From positions 1 through 24,090 of the forward strand of contig CAZAAW010000034.1 of the NCBI GenBank assembly GCA_964483325.1: a stretch of 24,090 nucleotides of DNA, read 5' to 3'. Numbering within the stretch: the stretch's first letter is position 1; each line of letters starts with the position of its first letter. This document shows, piece after piece, positions 14,724-21,993 of the stretch. The DNA comes from CAZAAW01 sp964483325 (GTDB lineage: Bacteria; Pseudomonadota; Alphaproteobacteria; Rhizobiales; Kaistiaceae). The notes below the pieces were generated by a model. The model saw only the letters and a list, made by a program, of their open reading frames with translations, did not search any database and was not told the DNA's origin. Position numbers and translations under genes: made by a program.

Positions 14724-14749
14724 ATGCAGACATACTTTCAGTCCTGCAT
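14724..14749. promoter_or_regulatory. Possible activator site upstream of the PQQ dehydrogenase gene
   Basis: ATGCAG and CTGCAT form a 6-bp inverted repeat separated by 14 bases, ending 16 bases before the predicted -35. The placement would suit an activator contacting RNA polymerase. The repeat is short and the regulator is unknown, so this is tentative. Confidence 0.35.
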
Positions 14750-14765
14750 AGCGTAACGCCGGCAG

Positions 14766-14794
14766 TTGACCGATATCGCCGCTGCCCCGATAGT
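14766..14794 (+). promoter_or_regulatory. Candidate sigma-70 promoter for the PQQ dehydrogenase gene
   Basis: TTGACC (14766-14771) and GATAGT (14789-14794) are exactly 17 bases apart. The predicted start near 14801 gives a leader of about 58 bases, whose last part is unusually AT-rich (around 14822-14842). No sigma-54 site with correct -24/-12 spacing is present. Confidence 0.5.
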
Positions 14795-14858
14795 CTTCGC
14801 CGTCGGCAACAGGGATTTTTGCCGGCGATAAACATAAAATAACCTGATGGAGGACAGG

Positions 14859-16628
14859 ATGAGAATGCAGAAGACTGCCGCTCGCGGCGGCGGGATTGCG
14901 GCTGCCCTGCTGGCGGGCGTGATGGCGCTGCCGGCCAATGCGGCCGACGTGACGCAGGAGCGCCTCGAGAATGCCGACAGCGAGCCGCAGAACTGGCTGA
15001 CCTCGCTGGGCAATTTCTCCGCCCATCGCTACTCGCGGCTCGACCAGATCAACCGCGACACCATCAAGGACCTCAGGGTCGCCTTCACCATGCCGATCCC
15101 CACCGGCCTGCAGGGCACCAACGTGGCCAACCTCGAAGGCCCGCCGCTGGTCATCGACGGCATGATGTACCTGATGGATGTCTGGGGCATCCTCTACAAG
15201 GTCGACGTCACCAAGGGCTTCGCCAACATCGTCTGGGTCACCGACCCGGCGATGCCGAAGGACATCGGCGGCGGCCTCAATGCGACGCGCGGCATCGCCG
15301 CCTTCGGCAACAAGATCTACTCCAACCTCGTCGACGGCCGCGCCATCGCCACCGATGCGGAGACCGGCGAGATCGTCTGGGACGTCCGCGTCGCCGGCCA
15401 GGAGGAAGACTGGCAGTGGGACGATTCGGAGGGCTTCTCGGCGGCGCCGCTTGCCGTTGAAGGCAAGATCCTCGTCGGCCAGTCGAAGGGCGACTGGGGA
15501 ACGCGCGGCTATCTCGCGGCGCTCGATGCGGAGACCGGCGAGGAGCTCTGGCGCAGCTACACCGTGCCGGCGCCGGGCGAGCCGGGCTCGGAGACCTGGA
15601 AGGACGATCACGACGCCTGGCGCACCGGCGGCGGCGCCCTGTGGGCTACCGGCTCCTATGATCCCGAGCAGAAGGTGACCATCTGGGGCACGGCCAACCC
15701 GGTGCCGATGTACGATCCCGAGTTCCGTCCCGGCGACAACCTCTTCACCAACTCGGCCATCGCCTGGAACATCGATGACGGCTCGATGAAGTGGTACTTC
15801 CAGTACACACCGAACGAGTCCTGGGACTATGACGAGATCGGCATCCACTTCCTCTACGATGCCGAGGTCAATGGCGAGAACCGCAAGGTCGTCGGCCACT
15901 ATGCCCGCAACGGCTTCTTCTACCAGCTCGACCGCACCAACGGGCAGTTCCTCAACGCCACGCAATATGTCGACCAGGTGACCTGGACGGCGGGGATCGA
16001 TCCGAAGACAGGCAAGCCGGTCGAGTACGACCCCAATCTCGACCTGCAGACCTATATCCCGCAGACCCGCCTGCGGCGCGCCGACAATCCGGAGATCCAG
16101 ACCTGCCCGAGCCATCTCGGCGGCGTGCGCTGGCAGCCGCCGGCCTATAATCCGGAGCGGCAGATCGCCTATATCGCCGGCTCGGACGCCTGCTCGGACG
16201 TCAAGACGGAGCCGAAGGAGCCGGTCGCCGGCGGCGGCAATCCGAACGGCGTCAACGTCTTCTTCCTCGGCGGCACGGCCCGCGCGACGGTGTCGCCTGG
16301 CCTGCTGGCGGCGATCGACGTCACCACCGGCAAGATGACGGCCAAGAACAACATCCCCTACCACAACCTCGCCGGCGTGCTGTCGACGGCGGGCGGGCTG
16401 ATCTTCACCGGCAATCTCGACGGCCGCGTCTCGGCCTATAATGACGAGACGCTGGAGGAGGTGTGGTCCTTCCCGACGGGCATCTCGCTGAAGGCGCCGC
16501 CGATGAGCTACGCCATCGACGGCAAGCAGTACATCGCCATCATGGCCGGCGGCACCGCCAGCCCGCTCGACTACACCGAGCTCGACACGATGCGCGAAGG
16601 CTCGATGCTCTACGTCTTCTCGCTCTAG
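14859..16628 (+). CDS. Exported PQQ-dependent alcohol dehydrogenase-like quinoprotein
   Basis: The 589-residue product has a Sec signal peptide (cleavage after ANA near residue 28) and an eight-bladed PQQ beta-propeller with repeated W-docking motifs such as DAETGEIVWD, DAETGEELWR and ETLEEVWSFPTG. Family landmarks: WGTANPVP (N280), WDYD (W322, catalytic D323, D325) and LDRTNG. D325, two residues after the catalytic Asp, is the extra ligand typical of lanthanide-dependent XoxF/ExaF enzymes. Two features are odd. The vicinal cysteine pair of methanol/ethanol dehydrogenases is replaced by GG at about 138-139 (GGLNATRG for CCDLVNRG), and the metal-ligand Glu appears as D212 (SKGDWGTRG for SGGExGVRG). 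No CXXCH heme motif is present, so electrons need a separate cytochrome, not encoded nearby. I prefer ATG 14859 (GGAGGA at 14849) over ATG 14847. Substrate unknown. Confidence 0.85.
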   Translation: MRMQKTAARGGGIAAALLAGVMALPANAADVTQERLENADSEPQNWLTSLGNFSAHRYSRLDQINRDTIKDLRVAFTMPIPTGLQGTNVANLEGPPLVIDGMMYLMDVWGILYKVDVTKGFANIVWVTDPAMPKDIGGGLNATRGIAAFGNKIYSNLVDGRAIATDAETGEIVWDVRVAGQEEDWQWDDSEGFSAAPLAVEGKILVGQSKGDWGTRGYLAALDAETGEELWRSYTVPAPGEPGSETWKDDHDAWRTGGGALWATGSYDPEQKVTIWGTANPVPMYDPEFRPGDNLFTNSAIAWNIDDGSMKWYFQYTPNESWDYDEIGIHFLYDAEVNGENRKVVGHYARNGFFYQLDRTNGQFLNATQYVDQVTWTAGIDPKTGKPVEYDPNLDLQTYIPQTRLRRADNPEIQTCPSHLGGVRWQPPAYNPERQIAYIAGSDACSDVKTEPKEPVAGGGNPNGVNVFFLGGTARATVSPGLLAAIDVTTGKMTAKNNIPYHNLAGVLSTAGGLIFTGNLDGRVSAYNDETLEEVWSFPTGISLKAPPMSYAIDGKQYIAIMAGGTASPLDYTELDTMREGSMLYVFSL

Positions 16629-16653
16629 GCGGGGAGGCCAGCCGCAGATGAAG

Positions 16654-16686
16654 GGGGCGGCCCGCGGGGGCCGCCCCTTTTCTTGT
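16654..16686 (+). terminator. Intrinsic terminator after the PQQ dehydrogenase gene
   Basis: GGGGCGGCC (16654-16662) pairs perfectly with GGCCGCCCC (16669-16677) around a six-base loop and is followed by TTTTCTTGTT. It begins 26 bases after the stop codon. On the other strand the hairpin is followed by CTTCATC, so it may act weakly for the converging caspase gene as well. Confidence 0.85.
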
Positions 16687-16696
16687 TCACGGCGCT

Positions 16697-18658
16697 TCAG
16701 CGCGTCGCGTAGCTCAGCCACAGCACCTTGGGCGAGGCGCCGGTGAGGCGTTCGATCGTTACTTCGCTGTCGCGGCCTTCGCTGGTGCGCACGCACAGCG
16801 TCGTGCCGGCCGGCAGGTCGCGGAGGGCGAGGCGCTGGCCGGCGGGGGTGCCGGCGCCGCAGCGGCCGACGGCGAGCGCCGCGCCGTTCTGCGGCGACAG
16901 ATAGAGCGCCGTGCGCGTCTCGGCCTCGAACCACAGGTCGGCGCCGTCGCGCTGCACGGCGCCGGCGTCGAGATCGATCTGGAAGGTCTGCGGCACGCGC
17001 AGCTGGCCGGTCGCCGCCGGGCCGGAGCGCTGCGCCGGCGCGTCGGCGAGGCCGGCATCGGCCGGCCGGGTGCGCGACACATAGGTGAAGACGAGCTCGT
17101 CCAGCCGCTCGCCGGCGACCGAGCAGTCCTCCGCCAGGCGCGGCGCCAGGCCGCGCATCGCCACCCGCGTCTGGCCGGCATCGACCGTGCCGCGGACCTC
17201 GTAGGGGGTCTTGCCGCAGCGCGAGGAGAACAGCCAGGCGGTGCCGCGATAGACGTCGCCGCTCTTGGCTCCTTCGAAGACCACGTCGCCCTCGCTGACG
17301 CCGATGTCGCGCAGCGACGCCCGCGGCGTCACATAGGCGAAGATCCGCGTCGCGCCGGAGGCGGTGAGGCGCATCAGCGAGCCGTTATGCATCCAGTAGC
17401 TGTCGCCGCCGGCGCCTGCGGCCTCGGCCGGCTCGGCGCGCGCCTCGCCCTGCAGCACCGCCAGCCGCCGCCGCGCCGATTCGGCATGGAGGCCGTCCGG
17501 ATAGGAGCGCAGGTAGCCGGCATAGGCCTCGGCGCGGCCGTCGGCCAGCACCTCCTGCCACATATATTCGTCCTCGTCGGTGGCAATGTCGGTGTCGTCG
17601 CCGGGCGGCTGCGGCTCATCCGGCTGCTGCACCTGCTCCGATGGCGGCTGATCCTGCGGCGGCTGGTCCTGCGGTGTCTCCTGCGGCGCCTGCAGGGCCG
17701 CCAGCCGGTTCTGCGCCAGCACGGCGAAGGCGCCCTCGGGGTAGCGGCTGAGATAGGCCTCGAAATCGGCGGCGCTGGAGGAGCCGGCGATCGAGGTCCA
17801 GAAGGCGATCTCCACCGCATCGCCGCCGCCCGGCTCCGGCGCTGGGCCGGGACCGGGCGCCGTGCAGGTGCCCGACAGGCAGGTGGCGCCGAGCATCTCG
17901 TCGATATAGGCGGGCTGCTGGTCATGATCGACGCTGCGCGCCAGCTTCACCACCTCGCTCTGCGTCGCCTTCACCGCCTCCTGCAGGCTGAGCCCCTGGC
18001 TGACAAGCGGCACGAAGACCCGGGTGAAGACGCTGTTGGGGTCGGCATCGCCGTCCGACAGCCGGTCGAGCGCCGTCTGGCCGGGGCTCGCCGAGAACAC
18101 CACGAAGGTGCCCTTGGGCGGGTCGATGCGCACCAGGCCGCGGCCGAGCCCGACGCTGCGGCCCGCCGTCGCCGGCGTGAACGGGTTGTCGCGGCAGGCG
18201 TCGATGATCGCCACCTTCACCGCCGCGCCGCGCCGGTCCATGTCGTCGATGACGCCGGTGGCGCCGTTCCTGAGCGGGATCGAGATGCGGGCGAGGAATT
18301 CCTGGCTGCCGGTGGCCGGCGCGTCGGTGCCGACGATGTAGTTCTGCACGCCGTCGCTCCAGCCATGGCCGGAATAGGCGAAGACGGCGGTGTCGCCGGG
18401 CTGGATGGTGTCGAGGAAGACGGCGATCGCCTGGTCCATGGCGCTGCGCGTCAGGTTGGTCTTCAGCATCACCGCGTCGAAGCCCTGCGCCCGCAGGAGC
18501 TCGGCATAGGCGCCGGCATCGGCGGCCGCCTTGCGGAGCTGCGGCAGCGCCTCATAGGTATCGTTGCCGATGATCAGCGCCACCCGCCGCTCGGCATGGG
18601 CGGCGCCGGCGGCGCACAGCATCGCCAGAAAGGCCAGCAGACGGGCGGCAAGGCGCAT
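16697..18658 (-). CDS. Exported caspase family (C14) protein with accessory repeats and beta domains
   Basis: The 653-residue product starts with a Sec signal peptide (cleavage after AHA, residue 22). A caspase-like p20 domain follows: RRVALIIGNDTYE, then catalytic H98 in YSGHGW and C155 in IDACRDNPF, so the dyad is intact. After a Pro/Gly-rich linker comes a repeat of the type IAFWTSIAGSSSAADFEAYLSRYPEGAFAVLAQNRL in two copies (about 283-320 and 366-402), flanking an acidic PQD-rich spacer. The C-terminal 240 residues hold a domain with HNGSLMRL, a central RCGKTPYEVRG and later cysteines, then a small beta domain. Bacterial orthocaspases usually cleave after Arg/Lys. The signal peptide points to the periplasm. 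The ATG at 18658 was chosen over GTG 18676. Role unknown; stress or envelope quality control are guesses. Confidence 0.87.
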   Translation of the reverse strand: MRLAARLLAFLAMLCAAGAAHAERRVALIIGNDTYEALPQLRKAAADAGAYAELLRAQGFDAVMLKTNLTRSAMDQAIAVFLDTIQPGDTAVFAYSGHGWSDGVQNYIVGTDAPATGSQEFLARISIPLRNGATGVIDDMDRRGAAVKVAIIDACRDNPFTPATAGRSVGLGRGLVRIDPPKGTFVVFSASPGQTALDRLSDGDADPNSVFTRVFVPLVSQGLSLQEAVKATQSEVVKLARSVDHDQQPAYIDEMLGATCLSGTCTAPGPGPAPEPGGGDAVEIAFWTSIAGSSSAADFEAYLSRYPEGAFAVLAQNRLAALQAPQETPQDQPPQDQPPSEQVQQPDEPQPPGDDTDIATDEDEYMWQEVLADGRAEAYAGYLRSYPDGLHAESARRRLAVLQGEARAEPAEAAGAGGDSYWMHNGSLMRLTASGATRIFAYVTPRASLRDIGVSEGDVVFEGAKSGDVYRGTAWLFSSRCGKTPYEVRGTVDAGQTRVAMRGLAPRLAEDCSVAGERLDELVFTYVSRTRPADAGLADAPAQRSGPAATGQLRVPQTFQIDLDAGAVQRDGADLWFEAETRTALYLSPQNGAALAVGRCGAGTPAGQRLALRDLPAGTTLCVRTSEGRDSEVTIERLTGASPKVLWLSYATR

Positions 18659-18828
18659 GGCGGCATCCCCGAGCACGACGACGCCGGACTATAGCCAAGC
18701 CGGCGGGATGCGAACACCATGCGGGGTGATGCCGGAGGGGGCGCTGTGTCATGGGGCCGGTGCGGGTGGGATGGAGGCGCGTGCTTCCCGAGGCTGCAGC
18801 GACGCCGGGATGGTGTCCGCCCACGCCT

Positions 18829-18964
18829 CAGCTGCGTCATGCCCGGGCGAAGACCCGGGCATCCACGCGAACATCGGCGGTGCCGAGAAGGCGCTTCGGC
18901 TGTCGCGTTCCTTTCTGCGCCATCCGTGTTCGCGTGGATGGCCGGATCAAGTCCGGCCATGACG
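18829..18964 (+). repeat. 135-bp inverted-repeat (REP/MITE-like) element, copy C
   Basis: Same length, orientation and termini as copy A at 219-354: CAGCTGCGTCATG at the left, CATGACG at the right, with the two arm hairpins conserved. The roughly 50-base interior is clearly related but diverged (for example GCGTTCCTTTCTGCGCCATCC against GCGTTTCGTTCTGCGCTATCC; short pieces match). Arms being better conserved than interior suggests selection on, or recent copying of, the ends. Confidence 0.8.
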
Positions 18965-18999
18965 CCGCGGAGGTGGAGGCGTGGTGTGTCATGCCCGAT

Positions 19000-19066
19000 G
19001 GCGCTCCCCAGCCGACCCCGGCTGTCGCCGGGGCGACCCTCTCCCTGCGGTTGAGGGATGGGCGCC
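19000..19066 (-). repeat. GCTCCCCACCC-family intergenic repeat, copy 4
   Basis: GGCGCTCCCCAGCCGACCCC, a GGCTGTCGCC centre, GACCCTCTCCC and TGAGGGATGGGCGCC match the 5013-5078 arm with a few changes. No opposite arm follows. A shorter relative, GGCGCTCCCCACCC with GAGGGGGAAGGGACGC, lies at 19317-19359. Confidence 0.6.
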
Positions 19067-19112
19067 TTTTTATGCCGGGATGGCGCTCCACATCGGGAAG
19101 CACGCACGCATT

Positions 19113-19285
19113 CCTCTCCCATAGGGAGAGGTCGGGAGCCTTGGTGAGCGGAGCGAACCTAGGCGGACGGGTGAGGGGTTCGGCCCGCGGGAATCCTGCC
19201 CCTGCGCCGCAACCGCGTGTCGTCGGCAGTGTCCCTCACCCGGAAACGCTCCGCGTTTCCGACCTCTCCCACAGGGAGAGGTAAG
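19113..19285. repeat. CCTCTCCC inverted-repeat pair
   Basis: The left arm (about 19113-19177) reads CCTCTCCCATAGGGAGAGGTCGG and ends in ACGGGTGAGGGG. The right arm (about 19230-19285) is its approximate reverse complement, starting TCCCTCACCCGG and ending GACCTCTCCCACAGGGAGAGG. Each arm carries its own CTCTCCC/GGGAGAG hairpin. This is a third dispersed-repeat type, typical of alphaproteobacterial intergenic DNA. Confidence 0.55.
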
Positions 19286-19385
19286 GGCAGCTCCGGCGAC
19301 ACAGCATCCCCGCAGCGGCGCTCCCCACCCTGTCCCTCCCCACGAGGGGGAAGGGACGCACGGCGGGTGTGCGAAGCGCCCGGCG

Positions 19386-20702
19386 CTAGCTGGCCGGTTC
19401 CGGGACTGGCTCGAGGTCGCGCACCGTGGCTTCGGGGAAGGTGACGCTGAAGGTGGCGCCTTCGCCGGGGGGGCTGGCTATGGTGAGGCGGGCGCGGTGG
19501 CGGGCGACGATGTGCTTGACGATGGCGAGGCCAAGGCCGGTGCCGCGGTGCCGGCGCATGTCGTCGCCGTCGATGCGGTAGAAGCGCTCGGTGAGGCGCG
19601 GCAGGTGTTCCGGAGGGATGCCGGGGCCGAAATCGGTCACCGACACCGTCACCGGGCCGTGCGGCGGCGCGCCGGCGAGGCGGACAAGGACGCGGCCGCC
19701 GGGGCCGCCATATTTGCAGGCATTCTCGACCAGGTTCTCGAACACCTGCACCAGCTCGTCGCGGTCGCCCGGCACCGTCGCGGCGGCGGCGAGGTCGAGC
19801 TCGATGGCGACGCCGTTGTCGGCCGCCACGCGCTCCAGCGCCGCCGCGACATGGCGCAGCAGGGCCATGAGGTCGACCGGGTCGCGCGGCCGCAGATGCG
19901 CCTTCATCTCGATGCGGCTCAGCGACAGGAGATCGTCGATCAGCCGGCTCATGCGCGTCGCCTGCTCGTGCATGATGGCGAGGAAGCGGGCGCGGGCGGC
20001 GGCATCGTCCCTGGCCGGACCCTGCAGCGTCTCGATGAAGCCGGCCAGCGAGGCGAGCGGCGTCCTGAGCTCGTGGCTGGCATTGGCGACGAAATCGACG
20101 CGCATGCGCTCGGCGGCGCGGGCGGCGGTGAGGTCGGCGAGGATGAGCAGGATCAGCTCCGGCAGCCCGCCGGACGTGGACGAGCCGCCGAGCGGTGCGA
20201 ACCAGGCCGAGAAGGTGCGCTCGGTCGGCACGCGCTCGGAGAAGCTCGCCTGCTCGCCGGGGCCGCCGGCGCAGACGCGGTCGAAGGCGGCGACGAGCTC
20301 GGGATGGCGCAGCCGCGTCGTCAGCACCTCGCCCTGGCGGATGGAAAAGGCCGCCGCGGCGCGGTCATTGGCGTAGCGGACGGTGCCGCTGCGGTCGAGG
20401 ATGAAGGTGGCGTCGGGCAGCGCCTCGACGATGCGGCGCGTCGCCGGCGGCAGCGCCTCCTGCTGCGGGCCGGCGAGGGCGGTGCCGGCGGCCGCCGGCA
20501 GGCCCTCGGCCGGCAGCAGCGCCATGGCGGCGATCAGCGCCACCAGGATAAGGCCGGCGCCGGTCCAGGAGACGAGGCCGGCAATGGCCAGCACCAGCAG
20601 CGCCGCCGCCAGCACGGCGATCAGCAGGCGGCCGGCGGCAAGGCGGGCGGCGAGCGGCGCGAGGCGCGCCGGCAGGGCGGCAGGCGGGTCCCGGTCAGCC
20701 AT
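19386..20702 (-). CDS. phoR: PhoR-type sensor histidine kinase
   Basis: The 438-residue protein has two N-terminal transmembrane helices (about 24-44 and 47-63) with almost no periplasmic loop, a PAS domain (about 87-190, IVEALPDATFILDRSGTVRYAN), then H-box FVANASHELRTPLASL with phospho-acceptor H210, N-box NLVENACKYG, G1 DFGPGIP and G2 GTGLGLAIVK. The missing sensory loop and PAS placement are typical of PhoR, which senses phosphate status through the Pst transporter and PhoU and phosphorylates PhoB. phoB and pstSCAB-phoU, which normally follow, are absent; repeat DNA begins directly after the stop. The kinase could therefore be an orphan or a different PAS kinase. It diverges from ppk2 across 119 bp, which supports a phosphate link. 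Confidence 0.78.
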   Translation of the reverse strand: MADRDPPAALPARLAPLAARLAAGRLLIAVLAAALLVLAIAGLVSWTGAGLILVALIAAMALLPAEGLPAAAGTALAGPQQEALPPATRRIVEALPDATFILDRSGTVRYANDRAAAAFSIRQGEVLTTRLRHPELVAAFDRVCAGGPGEQASFSERVPTERTFSAWFAPLGGSSTSGGLPELILLILADLTAARAAERMRVDFVANASHELRTPLASLAGFIETLQGPARDDAAARARFLAIMHEQATRMSRLIDDLLSLSRIEMKAHLRPRDPVDLMALLRHVAAALERVAADNGVAIELDLAAAATVPGDRDELVQVFENLVENACKYGGPGGRVLVRLAGAPPHGPVTVSVTDFGPGIPPEHLPRLTERFYRIDGDDMRRHRGTGLGLAIVKHIVARHRARLTIASPPGEGATFSVTFPEATVRDLEPVPEPAS

Positions 20703-20821
20703 GGCCGCTGCCTCCGCCGCGACCGGCGGCGCTGTTCGTTGCTCTGCCGGCCGGTACTCTCGTGCGCAACAACGGACTAGTTTTCATCCGAATCACCCCC
20801 TCGCAAGGAACGACGGGCATC

Positions 20822-21835
20822 ATGGCGAAGAAGAAGGCAAAGCAGAGAGCAAAGGTTGCCGGCGCCGGCAGCCTGCCGGCGGTGCTGGAGCCGGAGATGG
20901 ACGCCCCGGTGGTCGACACCGCGGCCGGGCCGTTCGACCTCGACGATCCGCAGCTGCCGGCCGGCCTGAAGGAGGCGGCGCTCGCCTCCGGCGGCTATCC
21001 CTATGCCGGGGAGCTGGACGGCGACGCCTACGAGGCGGCGCTGAAGCCGCTGCAGGTGGAGCTGGTCAAGCTGCAGAAATGGGTGGCGGCGACCGGCCGG
21101 CGTCTGGTGCTGCTGTTCGAGGGGCGCGACGCCGCCGGCAAGGGCACGGCGATCAAGACCATCACGCAGTATCTCAACCCGCGCAATGCCCGCATCGTGG
21201 CGCTGCCCAAGCCGACAGAGGCGGAGGCGGGCCAGTGGTATTTCCAGCGCTATGTCGCGCATCTGCCGACGGCCGGCGAGATCGTGCTGTTCGACCGCTC
21301 CTGGTACAACCGCGCCGGCGTCGAGCCGGTGATGGGCTTCTGCACGCCGCAGCAGACGGAGGCCTTCCTCGCCGCCGTGCCCGGCTTCGAGCGCATGCTG
21401 GTGCGCGACGGCATCGTCTTCGTCAAGATCTGGCTGGATATCGGCCGCGAGATGCAGCTGCTGCAGTTCCATCAACGCCGTCACAATCCTCTCAAGATCT
21501 GGAAGCTGTCGCCGATCGACTATGCCGCGATGCAGAAATGGGATGCCTATACGGCAGCCCGCAATGCCATGCTGGCTGCCACAGATACGCCCGACTGCCC
21601 ATGGATCATCGTGCGCGCCAACGACAAGCGGCGCGGCAGACTGGAGCTCGTTCGCACCATCCTTATGACAGTCGCGTATGAAGGCCGTGACACCGACGCC
21701 ATCGGTCCGATCGACCAGCAGATCGTCGGCCGCGGACCGGCCATGCTGGACGGCGGCAAGGATGGCCGCAAGGGCGGTGGCGGGAAGAAGAAGGAGGCGG
21801 CGAAGGGCCGGCGCCGGAGTCGCGGCAAGGGATAG
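20822..21835 (+). CDS. ppk2: Polyphosphate kinase 2
   Basis: The 337-residue product is a single-domain PPK2: Walker A FEGRDAAGKGT (GRDAAGKG at 101-108), Walker B VLFDRSWYNRAGVE (156-169), lid region FERMLVRDGI and the C-terminal WIIVRANDKRRGRLE. The enzyme transfers phosphate between polyphosphate and nucleotides, mostly making NTPs from polyphosphate. Both ends are unusually basic: MAKKKAKQRAK at the N-terminus and a Gly/Lys/Arg tail over residues 311-337. The ATG at 20822 follows AAGGAA; the frame extends upstream without family similarity. It is divergent from phoR. A 16-bp tandem duplication spans the stop codon (21823-21854). Nucleotide preference cannot be read from the sequence with confidence. 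Confidence 0.92.
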   Translation: MAKKKAKQRAKVAGAGSLPAVLEPEMDAPVVDTAAGPFDLDDPQLPAGLKEAALASGGYPYAGELDGDAYEAALKPLQVELVKLQKWVAATGRRLVLLFEGRDAAGKGTAIKTITQYLNPRNARIVALPKPTEAEAGQWYFQRYVAHLPTAGEIVLFDRSWYNRAGVEPVMGFCTPQQTEAFLAAVPGFERMLVRDGIVFVKIWLDIGREMQLLQFHQRRHNPLKIWKLSPIDYAAMQKWDAYTAARNAMLAATDTPDCPWIIVRANDKRRGRLELVRTILMTVAYEGRDTDAIGPIDQQIVGRGPAMLDGGKDGRKGGGGKKKEAAKGRRRSRGKG

Positions 21836-21854
21836 GAGCGGCAAGGGATAGGGA
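21823..21854 (+). repeat. 16-bp tandem duplication across the ppk2 stop codon
   Basis: CGGCAAGGGATAGGAG (21823-21838) is followed by CGGCAAGGGATAGGGA. The in-frame TAG of ppk2 lies in the first unit. It looks like a recent replication-slippage duplication at the end of the gene and probably has no function. Confidence 0.6.
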
Positions 21855-21993
21855 TATGCGGCGCGAGGGCGCGGAAGGGCCGGCGGGAAGCACCGGTTAA
21901 CCATCCGCGGCCATGGTGCGCCGCGACGGGGGTGCGGCGGCGGTGGCCCCGCCGCAGCCGGAGTGATGCGTAATCGAGGCCAGTGACCTGCTG

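Larger units (their letters stand above)
18659..19385. other. 727-bp gap made of three repeat families
   Basis: Apart from the caspase leader, this gap holds inverted-repeat element copy C (18829-18964), one GCTCCCCACCC arm (19000-19066), a CCTCTCCC inverted pair (about 19113-19285) and a truncated GCTCCCCACCC fragment (19317-19359). No credible coding region is visible on either strand. Confidence 0.65.

Noticed and set aside
14711..14727. Sigma-54-like TGGC...TGC upstream of the PQQ dehydrogenase gene
   Set aside because: The distance between GG and GC is 12 bases, not the required 10, and a good sigma-70 candidate lies downstream.
12066..16934. A very long open frame on the minus strand opposite the helicase and PQQ dehydrogenase genes
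   Set aside because: Its translation is low-complexity Arg/Ala/Gly/Asp sequence without any known domain, and it lies antisense to two well-recognised genes. Such frames are expected in very GC-rich DNA.
18674..18676. GTG start for the caspase gene
   Set aside because: It would add six residues before the signal peptide without a better ribosome-binding site; the ATG at 18658 gives a normal signal peptide.
20703..20821. Pho box between phoR and ppk2
   Set aside because: I looked for CTGTCAT-type direct repeats with 11-bp period and found only a single weak TTTTCAT; not enough to claim.
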